A DNA stretch of 64,000 nucleotides from Stomoxys calcitrans (Eukaryota; Arthropoda; Insecta; Diptera; Muscidae): positions 17,485,437-17,549,436 of the forward strand of contig NC_081555.1 in NCBI RefSeq assembly GCF_963082655.1, given 5' to 3'. The position numbers and the translations under genes are program-made. This document shows, piece after piece, positions 45,465-57,180 of this stretch. The notes beneath the pieces are model-generated. The model was not told the DNA's origin and made no database searches. It saw only the letters and a list, made by a program, of their open reading frames with translations. The stretch's first letter is position 1, and every line of letters begins with the position of its first letter.

Positions 45465-46092
45465 AGGAAAGGCAAAAGTCGGGCGGTGCCGACTATACCC
45501 TACCCACCGAGTCAACATACATTCTAGATTCAATACATGAAACCTATGTTAAATATGAACAGATTTTGATGAAGTTTTGCACATATATTGGAACTTCATA
45601 CCAAATTTGGCAAAGATCGGACCAAAGTTGTAGCTTCTACAGCCTTAAAGTGTAAAATCGGTTAAAAGATATATATGAGAGCTATATCTAAATCTGACCC
45701 GATTTTGATGAGATTGGATTCATGCCAAATTTGGTAAAGATCAGACCAGAATTATGGCTTCTACGGCTTTAAAAGGGCACATCGGATGAAAGATTTATAT
45801 GGGAGCTATATCTAAATTTGGACCGTTTTTTTTCCAAATTAATAGCGTTCGTCCTTGGACAAAAAAAGTGACTTGTGATAAATTTTATGAAAATCGGACA
45901 ACAAGTGCGACCTGTACTTTGATTACAAGAATACATGGACAGACAGACGGACATAGCTAAATCGAATCAGGAAGTGATTCTCAGCCGATCGGTATGCTTA
46001 TCGATGGGTCTAACTCTTCTCCTTCTTAGCGTTGCAAACAAATGCACAAACTTATTATACCCTGTACCACAGTGGTGGTGTAGTGTATAAAA
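45465..46092. mobile_element. Foldback-like element, subtype 2, with terminal inversion
   Basis: Left end GACTATACCCTACCCACC; the right end, inverted, reads TATACACTACACCACCACTG. Internal units have GGGAGCTATATCTAAATCTG-type and CCAAATTTGGTAAAGATC blocks, and it ends with GACAGACAGACGGACATAGC and GTATGCTTATCGATGGGTCT. The same family occurs at 50030-51090. Confidence 0.6.
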
Positions 46093-46109
46093 AAAACATT
46101 TTTTCAGGT

Positions 46110-47350
46110 ATATAAAATGCTAAGTGCTAAGTTCGGTCGGGCCGAATCTTATATACCCTCCACCATGGAACGCATTTGTCAAGTTCTATGCGTGATATTT
46201 CTTTTTAGGCAAACAAAGAATATTGAATAAGAACTGTATGCTATTGGAGCTATATTAAGTTATAGTCCGATTCGGACCATAAATGAATGCTGAACATTGT
46301 AGAAGTCATTGTGTAATATTTCAGTTCATTCGGATAAGAATTGCGCCTTGAAGGGGCTCAAGAAGCAAAATCGGGAGATAGGTTTATATGGGAGCTGTAT
46401 CAATCTATTGATCGATCCATATTAGACACGTATGTTGAAGGTCATGAGAGAAACCGTTGTACAAAATTTCAGCTAAATCGGACAATAATTACGCCCTCTG
46501 GAGGCTCAAGATCCCAGATCGGTTTATATGGCCGTCATTCTGTTTGTAATTCCTCGAAGTATTCGTCTTAGACCCCATAAAGTATATATATTCTTGATCG
46601 TCATGACATTTAAAGTCGATCTATCCAAGTCCGTCCGTATGTCTGTCGAAAGCACGCTAAAATTTTGCACAAATACTTCATATTAGTGTAGGTCGGTTGG
46701 GATTATTGTTGTTGTTGTAGCAGTGTGTTGTACACTGAGGCGGCAGCCCTTGCCGATGGAGAACTGTATCGGGTCAATCCGGTACGTACAACCGGCTGCC
46801 AAGGGATTGGGTTGGGATTGTAAATGAGCTATATCGGTCCATGTTTTGATATATATATATAGATCCGATCTTGGATCTTGACTTCTTGAGGCCCTAAAGG
46901 GTGCAGTTCTTATCCGATTTAGCTGAAATTTTGCATGAGATATTTTGTTATGACTTCTAACAACTGTGTCGAATATGGTTCAAATCGATCCATGACCTGA
47001 TATAGCTGCCATATAAACCGATCTGGGATCTTGACTTCTTGAGCCTCCAGAGGCCGTAATTATTATCCGATTTAGTCGAAATATGGTCCAAATCGGTCTA
47101 TAGCCTGATACAGCTCCCATATAAACCGATCTCTCTATATTACTTCTTGAGCTCCTAAATGGCGCAATTCTTACTATTCAATTCAATTATGTTCCGAATA
47201 AAATTATAATTAATTTAATATAATTAATTAAATTATTTTCTTTTATCCTTTGTTTGCCTAAAAGGAGATATCGGGAAAAGAACTCGACAAATGCGATCTA
47301 TGGTGGAGGGTATATAAGATTCGGCCCGGCCGAACTTAGCACGCTTTTAC
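46110..47350. mobile_element. Foldback FB-1, most complete copy
   Basis: The left arm begins GCTAAGTTCGGTCGGGCCGA then ATCTTATATACCCTCCACCATGG. The right arm ends CCATGGTGGAGGG-type sequence (here CTATGGTGGAGGGTATATAA) then GATTCGGCCCGGCCGAACTTAGC. So ~80-bp arms are inverted copies and the two halves run in opposite orientation with a junction near 46560. Each half holds tandem ~120-bp units. An NLR-2 monomer (46705-46805) is nested inside. Confidence 0.7.
46705..46805 (+). repeat. NLR-2 5' monomer unit, solo
   Basis: ATTGTTGTTGTTGTAGCAGT, GTTGTACACTGAGGCGGCAG, CGGGTCAATCCGG, GTACAACCGGCTGCCAAGGG. The internal GGGTCAATCC resembles a polymerase III B box. Confidence 0.7.
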
Positions 47351-47354
47351 TTGT

Positions 47355-49669
47355 TATGTTTCTCAGTTACCATTATTTTCTGAGTATATAGACTGTAACA
47401 TCAGCTGCAAAAAACAGTGCAAACCAAAGCTGCTAAGTGTAATGCCCATAGGCTTAAGCCGTTTATGAAGTCGAGTGCTAACTAAACCTTTCTTACATAC
47501 AAGTTGTTGTTGTTGTTGTTGTTTTTTTCATTGTTGACTTTATGTGCTAGCGCTCCCTTTGCATTAGAAATTAAAATTCTAAAGAAGCAGATTTTTGTAT
47601 TTTTTTTTTAATTTGTTTCAAATTATATATTTCGTAAATAAGCACATTACTCTATTCTTGTTTTCGTTTTATATAATTAAATTAATTAAACATTTATAAA
47701 TCACTAAGTATGATTAATTTTATTTATAATTTGTTTCATTTCTTTCTTTTGTTTTACTCTTGTTTAATATTAATTTATATTCCTGTTTATTTATTATCTT
47801 TATCGTTCAAATTAAAAAGAATAAAAAAAAGAAACAATCCTTCATTGTTTATGTAAAAAAAAATCAAATCTAAAAAATGCACTATTTTTTTTTTTGTTAA
47901 ATAGTAATAAAACAAACTTGATGAGTTATGAGAAACTAATAAAGACAAATAATAATGTACCCTAAAAACTGGTTTTCACATAGCAAGCAAATGCGCAGGT
48001 TGGCTATAGAGTCCAATTGATAATTAAAGAGAAATATTTTCGAAACAAATTCAATTGCTGGGATGATTGTGTGGAAACCAGAACTTAGGTAAGAATACAT
48101 ACGAGAGCTAAGAAAATGTTTTAAAATATAAAACAGTTTTCATTGACAGGAGGTTGGTTATACATTGGGATACTCTTCAATTGTTGTTTTTTCTTGTGCA
48201 TCATTGATGGATGGTATGATTACATATGTATGTAAACTTTCAGTTTTTACTATACGCAAGCTTTAAATATTGTGCGTTTACTTTTTTCTTTTCTTCTGCA
48301 AATTACCAAATACAAGGATTAGACAGAGAAGACTGACTACTGCGCCGGTGTGTAGCTGATAAGAAATACGCTAGGCTATATATTGATACAACATTTTAAA
48401 ACACAATACAATTAAGGGATTAGCAGATTGGTGTTCACATTGTGTTAATTTACAGTAAAAAGATAACAGGTGTGGTGTAAGTGGTGGTGGTGGTGGTGAG
48501 TTGGATGATGCTGCAGGAGGAGCTCCTTAAATTTGTGATGATGAAGATTTGGCAAATGTTGAATTCCTTGGCTTTCTTGTAGTAGTTGTATGATGAAGTT
48601 GTAGGATAGCAATTCTAAATGCGTGCGACACTCACACACACACACAGTGTTTTTGTTTTGCACATGCCCAAGCAAGTGAAATGGGCCCATATTCACATAG
48701 AAATTGTACAGAATAGGGGTTTAGCCGATTGGTTGGATGGTTGGTAAAATCAATGAAAGAAATACAAGCAAAAATAGAAAAATAGAAAAGAAAGCTATAG
48801 TGTCCCTGTGTGTGTATGTGTGTGGGTGGTAGTGGTGGTGGTGGTGGTAATGATTTTATTGAATTGATGTTCGTCTATTTCTTTTTTACAATTTCTTTCC
48901 TGTTTTAAATGAAAATTCGTTGCTTGTGTATGTAAATGTTTTTGTTTATTTAGATCGTCTAGGGTTCTTTCCTTTTCTGATTTCCATATGCTCTTTACTA
49001 TGTAGTGGATGATGTTTATATGTAATTTCCTCACTAAGTATGTAGTACTCGTATATGGTAAAAGTCAGAGAGGGCATGATCGATCGTGTGTAGACAATTT
49101 ATGGTTGGTTGGTTGTTTGTTTGTTTTTTGTATGCTAAATAATATTTTCATATATAAATCTCCTCATTTCGTAATTAAATATAACTAACAATGCTGTTGT
49201 TTGATTGATTGGTAAAAAAGATGATGTTGTTTGTTTTCTTTACTTCCTTGCCGTTCTATGATCTCTTTCTGAGGGGGAGGGGGGTATAGTGGGACAGTAG
49301 TATTCTTGAATACAAAAATCCTCTTAATTTGTTCTCAATTAGAATTCTTTCTCTATTTGTTCTTGCGGTTTTGTGTGCTTTTTATTAATTTTTCTTTTTT
49401 TATTTAAATTGATTGATTTTTTTTCATATTTTATATGTATATATATTTATAATTTTTTTTATGTTTAGTTTTGTAAATGCAGAGTTTAAAGTGTGGTGTG
49501 GTGAACATTTTAATAAAATAGAGGAAGATGTATTGTGTGACGTTTTTTGTTTGTTTGTTTGTTTGTTAAATAAACAAATAAAATTAAACATAAACATAAG
49601 TGGGAGGAAAGGAAAAAGGAAACGATATATATGAATTTAATAATTGTTTTGATACATTTAATATAAATT
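47355..49669 (-). other. CkIIbeta 3' untranslated region/intron, no transposon seen
   Basis: About 2.3 kb of AT-rich, simple-repeat-rich DNA (GGTGGTGGTGGTGGT at 48483 and 48829, CACACACACA at 48634, TTTGTTTGTTTG at 49546). It is the only long stretch in 41-54 kb without a recognisable transposon. Its position right after the CkIIbeta stop fits a long 3' untranslated region on the minus strand. Open frames here are composed of the simple repeats. Confidence 0.5.
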
Positions 49670-52600
49670 TCATTTTGAATTTACCGCTCGTAGTGGCATT
49701 TTAAAGTTGGCTGCTGCCTGCAGCTGTATTTGATAAGCTAAGCTGTGAATTTTGAAGCCATAAAGTCTAAAAATACATAAAAAGTTACACCAGGGAAAAC
49801 ATACATTGTTAAAGTAAATATATATATATATAACAAACAGTAAAAATATATCATTTAAATAAAGTTTAGGCGGCAACAAACTTTTGTATAACCATCACCT
49901 TGGATCTGTGCAAAAACGTATTTTGATTTATTTGATGACGATATCCGAAACCTGAACCTATATCAAACATAGATATTAAATTAAGCTTAAATTTCAAATA
50001 GGAAGGATAGTAGATCGAAAAGATAGTAGAACCAGCAAGGAAAGGCTAAATTCGGGGGTGTCGACTTTATTATACCCTACACCTACTCAAAGTGGGAGCT
50101 ATATCTAATTCTGAACCAATTTTGATGAACCTCGGCGGATGTTTTCATATTGGTTATTAAAACCCCTGTATCAAAATTCAAACAAAGCAAATATGTTCAA
50201 AATATTATAACTACAGTTCATAAGTGACAACAAACTACCTAAAATCTGACTAACATATATATGGGAGCTACATCTAAATCTAAATAGATTTTGACCAAAC
50301 ATCTTAGATATTGTGGTAATCAGCGGGGAAAGCGTTGTGCACAATTTTGGCAAGATTGATCAATTAGTGCGATGGCAGGGGCAGCTGTATCTCAATCAAT
50401 ATTGAAAGTCAAAAGAAAATCTTTACAGCCAAATTTTAAGAGAATCGGTTAACAAATGATCACTTTATTGCAATATTCCTCAAAATCGGACGAACATACA
50501 TGGGGGCTATATTTAAATCAGATCCGATTTTGACCAAACTTTATAGATATTGTGGTAGTCGTGGAGGAAAGCGTTGTACAAAGCTTTGGCTAGTTTGGTC
50601 AATAAATGCACTTGCTGTGAGCTATATCTAATGAGAGATATGAGAGCTATATCTAAATCTGAACCGATTTCCATGAAATTCACCAGCGAGAGTCATAGGA
50701 AAATCCTTCCTACCAAATTTCAAGAGAATCGGTAAACTAATGACCATTTTATTGCATTATTACTGACAATCGAACGAACATATATATGGGAGCTATATCC
50801 AAATCTGAACCGATTTTTTCCAAATTCAATAGGCTTCGCCTCTAGGCCGAAAAATGTGCCCGTACCAAATTTGAAGACAATCGGATGAAAGTTGCGATCT
50901 GTAGTTTGTACACAAATTAACATGCATAAACAGACAGACGGACATAGCTAAATCGAATCAGAAAGTAATTCTGAGTCGATCGATATGCTTATCAATGGGT
51001 CTATCTCCCTTCCTTTTGGGTGAGAACAAATGCATGTACATATATACAAATGTTATAAAGCCCTGTACCACAGTAGTGGTGTAGGACGTCTAGTACAAAT
51101 AACTACTTTTACTAGACGTAGAAAGGACTTCTTCTGACTACAACCAACATTTCTTTCAAACAATCTTACTTTCTTATTACTTAGTTGGCTGTTATAAACC
51201 GTTTGATATTGTGTGCGCAATTTTTACCTGCTCACGGATCCAAAACAGCTTTCAAAAATGTTTCCAAATAATAAAGCGCATTTACTTTGACGCCAGGTTC
51301 GATGAAAACGATTGGAAAGTGGCCATCAGCTGCCCTTACCATCACTTAAAATGGAAAATTGATTGGATTTGGCGTTCGTAGGCTCAAATTCTCGTACATG
51401 CGTCCGATTAACCCATTAGCTCCTTAGCAAAAGCTATTTTAACAAATATTTTTTTATATAAAAGCTAACTTTACTTTAATTGGCTATGACAGAACATTTG
51501 TTCCACTAGCCGAACGTACAATAAAGTTCCAAGCGCCTCAATCTTCTGCGCTCAGTTTTTAATCTCTGACACCAAGTTTCGAGGTGTCTCCCACCACTTG
51601 ATCTTTCCAACGGGCTTTTGGTTGTTGTTGTTGTAACCACATTTTCATGTGAAGGTGGCGATCCTCAGCAAGCTCCTGTGGGCGAACAAGCTCGATAGCC
51701 GCGGGAAAAGAGTGGCCATTTGTTATTTAAAGGCGCCAATTACTTGCCTTGTCATATCAAGCATCATAGGCACTCAGTATTTGTGCAAGAGCCAGTGCCA
51801 CCCGATCTCTCACTGAGGCTCTCCACTCAATACCGCTGATTGCCCGCGACTGTAAATACAGTTACTTCGTATGGAGCTTTTTACTATTCACAACTTGTGG
51901 ACTCGTCCGGTAGCTCGCAGCTAAGCTTCTTGTGATAGCAATAAAAACTACACAGATCGGAACTCAATGTTCCAGCCTGTGTGGTGCTCAAACCTATCCC
52001 GTGCCGGGATCGGGCTTTTCATCGTCCCGGTTTGCGTATACAACCGTGTTTGCCTTCAAAAGACTTCTTGGCTGGAGCTTCTTTATCCATTCTGACAACA
52101 TGACCTAGCCAACGCAGCCGTTGTATTTTGATACATGTAACTAACTATGTGGTCCATATATTATCAAATTAACACATACTGGTCCATATATTTTACGAAG
52201 AATCTTGCTCTCAAATGTTCCAAGCACTGCCTCATCTGCTTTCTACGTACGTACAACCGGCTGCCATGGGATTATTATCCGCTTTATCTCAAAACTAGTG
52301 TTATTCGTTTCGGTTACGGCGATGCCGAAGTAGATAATGTGGCTGACTATCTCAAAGTTGTGGTTCCAAACTTTCTCCATTTTCTATATCTGTTCGGTTG
52401 TACAAGGCGTTTTGGGAGTTGAAACCATCCATTTCGTCTTATCTCCTTTTACTGCCAGACTCATTTTCACTGACACCCTTTGGATTCTTTCAAAGACTGC
52501 CTTACCACTTCTGGTTATCGACCTATGATGTTGATGTCGTCGGTATATGCCAGTAGCATGTGTTCTCTTGTGATTAGTGTGCCATATATATTCACATCTG

Positions 52601-55167
52601 CACCTCGTATAACCTTCTCCAGCAGGTGCTATCACTTGCCGCACTGATTTAACATAAGTGAGCTCGTAGTCCTATGTATCCCGTTATGATACCAATAGCT
52701 ATACTGACTTCCTTCTTACTTCGTTTCGGTAAAAGCTTCGTCTTCTCACGATCTGGATCCCTCCATAGGTTTTTCGCCGTCCTACCGACTTTGATCCATC
52801 CGTGTAACATGATCTTCCAGATGGCAATACTAGGGTTCTGTCAACTCAAGACTGCGCCGATGGCAGCAGTACCTCGCACTCGACTTCAAGGTTCATCACA
52901 GGTATCCGATTGGAAGCCTCTTCCATTCCTTCCAGGTTTGTTATCGTCGCCTCGATTATACCGCGATGGTATGAGATACTCCCATCCTCAATCCATTCTC
53001 CCATCGCCTTAAGTCTCATAGCCGCAGTGGTAGACTCACACTTAATCTGTATGTCTATGGGTCGGATATCTAGAATAGTCTCCAGTGCCATAGTGGGTGT
53101 GGTCCTCATCGATCCGCCTATGCCAAGACAACATGTTCTCTGAACCTGTGTATGGTTCTTATGTTGCACTTTTTCTCCATAGCAGTCCACGAAACTACTG
53201 AGGCGTAAATAAGTATTGGTCTAATCACGCTTCTGTAGTATCCTCGGATTCAGGCCCCATTTCGAGCCTTCGGCCGGTCCACATGGTGCCCAACAACTGT
53301 GAACCAAAGATTTAAAAACGGTTTTTTTTTGCTAGTCATGATAATTTATTTTCTTGTCAGAGAGCCCCATGTTCGGACCAACACCATCGCGTTTGGCAAC
53401 ACAAACAGTATCGCTGTAATGATTTAGGTGCAACACACAAACATTTTGTGCACTCTGAGGTCTTTGGGTTTGCCAACAATAACCTCTTGTGTTTTAGTTT
53501 CTGCCAAATAAAACTCCATCACCCTGTAACGCTTAAATTCCATCAGAAATAAGTTTATTTTTATAAAATAAACTCAGAAGCAAATGCATTGGTAGCTTAT
53601 GACCATAAATTGAGATGATTAGTGTGAACTTGGTAACACTTCGTGTCAGTTACGCTGTAAATTACACAACTTCTGCAGTCTAACACCAATTTCTGACATC
53701 TGGTTTCGAGAGAAACCATTGTACAAAATTTTAGTCCAATCGAACAGATATATTCGCTTATTTTTGTTCAATTTCGCAAACAAATTAACTGCCGATAGTA
53801 TCGATAGGAAAGATATAAATCGATATTCATACAAAAAATAAAATATCGATAGTGCTGTCGATATTTTGCCAGCTCTACGATGTTCTGCATCAAAGTAAAT
53901 TTGTTCATGATTTTTAAGAAGAATGTTTCTCTCAATCTCTCTAAGCATTATCTCGTCTGCTTTCGCAAGTACCCTTGCTTCGAATCCATACAATAACACA
54001 GTATGAGTATCTTGTACTAGGTATCTTCTTAATCCAAAATAACATTTATTATCCATCATTATTGTTTGTCGTATTTCAAAAACGAAGCGCAACAGCTTCG
54101 TTTATGGAGCGGCAGCGGAAGACCAAATAGCCGACTTTCTCAATGTTATAGTTTCCAACTTTCTCTGGTTGCCCGGATTTAATGGGCGTTCCGAGCTTTG
54201 GTAGCAATTACTTTTTTTTCCATCTAAAAAGTAATATCGGGAGATATGTCTAAGTGAAGGCTATAAGCAAAACTGAACCTAAATGTCCAATTCTTTATAA
54301 CAAATTTATCGCAAACGAATTTATATATCATATAGTCCGATATAGCAATATTTCGCAAAAAAAAACACGGCTATATAATATTTATATCAAGTTCAAGAAA
54401 TAATAAACATTCAAAAAAAACGGTGATGAGGACTCCAACTCGTGTAAATTTGCCCATAGCTACCTTAAAGGGCCAGAGTTGAAAATTTCGATACCAAGAT
54501 GATGGTTTTACAAAAATATCATATACAATCACAACATCTTACCTTGGAACAAATTGATTAGTAGGCCTTTTAGGACGATATTCTGGATGCACCATAAATA
54601 ACATGTGTGGAAAACCAGTACCAAAATAAGCACCATCCGTATGATGGTGACGCGATGATTTTGGCGTGTAAACATCAATACATTTAGGGCAATATACTTT
54701 GACCATTGCCTCGCCGGGAATATCCGATAAACCTTATATTGCAAAACAAAACAAAATAAAAATCAATAGTTTTCATTTCTTATTGCATCTGCATAGCAAT
54801 GCTCACCCAATGGCAACATTGGTTGACTCTCGCAATAAACACGTGGACAATGACCAAAATCACCTGTTTGATATTTTTCAATCATTTGTGCTATGCCACG
54901 ATTTGTTAAGATATAACGTGCATGTATCAAGCCATATAACATTTCCGCGGCCTGTTCGGTCATATCCGATTGTAAAGGATTATCTTCAAGCTCATCCTCT
55001 GTAATACATTAATAACATTAAAAAATAACACTGTAACTTTTGATAACACTTCTTCACAATATACCTGGCTCCAGATCAAGAATCATATCAAGAGCTTGTC
55101 TATAATTTGGTACTTGTTCATTTAAGCCAGTTAAATTGAATTTGTCTTGTATGTAATCTTCATCGAC
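49670..55167 (-). CDS. CkIIbeta: Casein kinase II regulatory subunit beta, four exons (5' end outside)
   Basis: Regulatory subunit that dimerises and holds two catalytic alpha subunits in the CK2 tetramer of nucleus and cytosol. Minus-strand exons are 55167-55065, 54998-54807, 54732-54543 and 49766-49670, all with GT/AG borders and matching phases. They encode [19 protein letters not shown] onward, i.e. from about residue 25 of the usual 215. The acidic loop ([12 protein letters not shown]) is present. The zinc ribbon has CPRVYC and CPKC cysteine pairs in successive exons. The [15 protein letters not shown] and [13 protein letters not shown] segments complete the dimer interface. The first ~24 residues lie beyond 64000, so the upstream intron exceeds 8.8 kb. 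The last exon reads ...[15 protein letters not shown] if not spliced. A phase-0 donor GCG|GTAAAT at 49685 would instead end the common part at ...PLRA, exactly where Drosophila isoforms diverge. Confidence 0.95.
50030..51090. mobile_element. Foldback-like element, subtype 2, in a CkIIbeta intron
   Basis: Left end TTATTATACCCTACACCTAC; right end, inverted, GTCCTACACCACTACTGTGG. Internal units contain GGGAGCTATATCTAAATCTG-like and ATTGTGGTA.TC blocks. The last part GACAGACGGACATAGCTAAA...GTCGATCGATATGCTTATCA matches 45930-46010. Confidence 0.6.
51190..51375 (-). pseudogene. mariner-family transposase fragment
   Basis: Minus-strand translation, allowing stops, reads ...[10 protein letters not shown], then [12 protein letters not shown] and an [13 protein letters not shown] segment. 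This resembles the middle of mariner transposases between catalytic aspartates (pattern DGRSPLVF...GVK...YY...L). In-frame stops show it is dead. Confidence 0.45.
51625..52045 (+). repeat. Rep-390 copy
   Basis: GTTGTTGTTGTAACCACATT, GGTGGCGATCCTCAGCAAGC, CATCATAGGCACTCAGTATT, AATACCGCTGATTG and CTATCCCGTGCCGGGATCGG, all shared with 55725-56125. Confidence 0.7.
52060..52645 (-). pseudogene. Non-LTR reverse transcriptase fragment, second lineage
   Basis: Minus strand: [17 protein letters not shown], then [14 protein letters not shown], whose Y-T-D-D replaces the usual Y-A-D-D of the catalytic site. Broken downstream by stops and frameshifts. A carboxyl piece of the same type lies at 53870-54092. 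The closest described relatives are 'F52C9.6-like' transposon proteins; that assignment is from memory. An NLR-2 monomer remnant (52243-52272) interrupts it. Confidence 0.6.
52650..53235 (-). pseudogene. NLR-1 non-LTR fragment, RNase H region
   Basis: Ends at the TACGAGCTCACTTATG-type site (complement near 52655-52670) and includes complement of the CTATGG.GGGATCCAGATCGT segment (52745-52772) and of the TTACACGGATGGATCAAAG segment (52789-52806), as in the copy at 6463-7447. It extends further upstream into the reverse transcriptase tail, where the frame at 52846-53190 includes [14 protein letters not shown]. Confidence 0.7.
53240..53640. other. Unassigned repeat-like sequence
   Basis: A minus-strand stretch beginning ACAGGGTGATGGAGTTTTAT at ~53507 looks like a degenerate transposase start (possibly Tc1/mariner) but no family motif is convincing. 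Confidence 0.25.
53870..54092 (-). pseudogene. Non-LTR ORF2 carboxyl fragment, second lineage
   Basis: [20 protein letters not shown] followed by REIERNIL matches the typical 'LLYGSE.W.L.K.....L...ER.IL' tail of the element at 52060-52645. Confidence 0.55.
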
Positions 55168-55563
55168 CTGCAAGGAAATAAAATTAGAAAAGATAAGTAT
55201 TTAGAAACCAGAAAATGTTATCCCAAAAAGAGTAGATTAAAAATTTTATATATTTTTTCTTTCATAGATAATTTGTATCAAATCATAAATAAGAAATTGA
55301 GTCGCACTTGGGGTATTTGATCGGCTGGTATAAAGCGAGCGTAAGCCGCTTTATGCCAAAATTTCCTCTCGGCAACTAGCACATTTGAGGGGGGGTGTCA
55401 GTTCACTTAAGCGGCGATTGGTGTACTGTCTAAGTTGATCCAATCGGGCACTTGGGCTATATTTCGGAATTTCCCTCGCCAACTAACAGATTTGAAGGGT
55501 TGTATGGGGGCAGGGGGGTGTAATAAATAAATAAATAACCGTCCGGCGCTTAGAGGTTATGAC
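55168..55563 (-). other. CkIIbeta intron sequence, repeat-rich
   Basis: 55320-55450 (AAGCCGCTTTATGCC, GGGGGTGTCAGTTCACTTAA) shares blocks, inverted, with 17165-17215. Otherwise unassigned. Confidence 0.4.
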
Positions 55564-55724
55564 CAGTGTTAACCGTTTTTGCTAGGTTCCTACCGAATCT
55601 GGTAGGTTTTTTTTCTTTTAGTAGATTGGTAGGCTGACCTCAATTTTTGGTAGATTTTTCCAACTATAAATACCAAATTATTTACTAAAAAAATCGCCGG
55701 TGATAACTCAAAATTATTCATTTC

Positions 55725-56125
55725 TGTGTTGTTGTTGTTGTAACCACATTCTCATGAGGAGGTGACGATCCTCATCAAGCTCGGTAGGTGAGCAAACTCG
55801 TTCCGGCCCAAAGGACCGATCGCCGCGGGAACAGGGTGGCCATTGGTTACTTAAAGACGCCAATAACTCGCCTTGTCATATCGAGCATCATAGGCACTCA
55901 GTATATGTGCTAGAGCCGGTGCCACCCGACCTCTCACTAAGACTCTCCGCTCGATACCGCTGATTGTCCGCTACTCCGTATGGAGCATTCCACTATCCGC
56001 AACCTGTGGACGCACTCGATAACTCGCAGCTAAGCTTCTCGTGACAGTAAAGAACACCACGCAGATCGGACCTCAAAGTTCCAGCTTGTGTGGTTCACAA
56101 AGCTATCCCGTGCCGGGGTCATTTC
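55725..56125 (+). repeat. Rep-390 copy nested in the hAT element
   Basis: Best preserved copy: GTTGTTGTTGTAACCACATT to CTATCCCGTGCCGGGGTC, about 390 bp. A TCATTTCTGTGT sequence stands at both borders (~55717-55728 and ~56124-56135), a probable target duplication of about 12 bp. Confidence 0.7.
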
Positions 56126-56639
56126 TGTGTAATTGTTAAGAGTGCAGATTAAAACCATGGATGACGAGGAACCAAATACTGTTGCAAGGGTCCCACTGCT
56201 TCAAACTTCAGGAAAAATGGCGTTATCTCTGATATTGACTGTTACTGGTACGAGTGTTACGGGATCTCTTCCAAATTTCGTAAATTCTAGGTAACAAATG
56301 CGGCTTTTATGAGTTCAATGCCTTCCATTGGAAAACTGGCAGCTGCATACAAATACAGTCAGATCCGTATCTAGACGTTGAGGGGTCCATGCAACTCATT
56401 GGCACCGCTAAAATGGTAGCAAAAGCTCATTTCTGGGACCAAACCCTCAAACCGCTGTATTCAAACTAAGCAAGGCCAAAACACTTTTTTAATGAACCGA
56501 AGATTTCTTATCGGGAGATTGGTATAAATGGTGTGGTGCTATATAAAGACATAGGCCATTTTTGAACTTTGAAGAGAGATTTCAAGAAACAGACGCACGG
56601 ACATGTTAAGGTCGTCTACGAATATAAGACACGGTAGCA

Positions 56640-56950
56640 AATGCGGTAAATGGCTACCGGGTGAATGTAGTCAATGAAGAAAGACCGCCCCCCATTGCAC
56701 CTGAAGAAACCGACCTCCCCCGACAAAACAGAGTAGTTCTGGCTGAATTACGTTCCGGCAGATGCAGCCGCCTCAAGATGTATGTCCCGATTGTAACCAG
56801 AGACCGCACGATACACGTCACCTGTTTAACTGCCCGGCCACACCCACTAGACTGAGACCCAGATCCCTGTGGACGCACCCCATCTTAGTCGCAAAGTTCC
56901 TGGGTCTTGACACTCAACAGAATCAAGCAGACGAAAGATAGAACACAATA
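56640..56950 (+). pseudogene. NLR-2 type carboxyl/3' fragment
   Basis: NEERPPPIAPEETDLPRQNR (56667-56726) then a QLRSG-like region, then RDRTIHVTCLTARPHP, corresponds to the carboxyl end of NLR-2-type ORF2. It is truncated on both sides and frameshifted. Confidence 0.55.
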
Positions 56951-57180
56951 AACTGGTACAACAACGAATATAACAACGATCTAGTATGCATACTTTCTAG
57001 GGTTGCAAATGTATAAATTGATGTATTGCAAATGGAAGGGCAAAACAGCCAAATCTTCCATGGTGGGTATTAGAACATATATAGCATTTTTGGTTTGTAG
57101 AACTTTTGGTAGGGTTTGGTAGGATTTTTCTTAAATTTTGGTAGGAAATAATTTTCTCGAGTTGCAACACTGGTTATGAC

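Larger units (their letters stand above)
55564..57172. mobile_element. Non-autonomous hAT element with perfect 8-bp target duplication
   Basis: Starts CAGTGTTAACC and ends GGTTGCAACACTG-like (GTTGCAACACTG), the CAGTGTT-type inverted terminus of hAT transposons. Immediately outside stand identical 8-bp direct repeats GTTATGAC at 55556-55563 and 57173-57180. Subterminal TTGGTAG(G/A)TTTTT sequences occur at both sides, inverted. The 1609-bp interior holds no transposase but a Rep-390 copy and an NLR-2 3' fragment. Confidence 0.85.

Noticed and set aside
49321..49375. A spliced AAC AAA TAG as the CkIIbeta 'AKN'-like last exon
   Set aside because: The preceding sequence (CACAAAACCGCAAG) has no pyrimidine tract, so acceptor use is doubtful; not enough to annotate.
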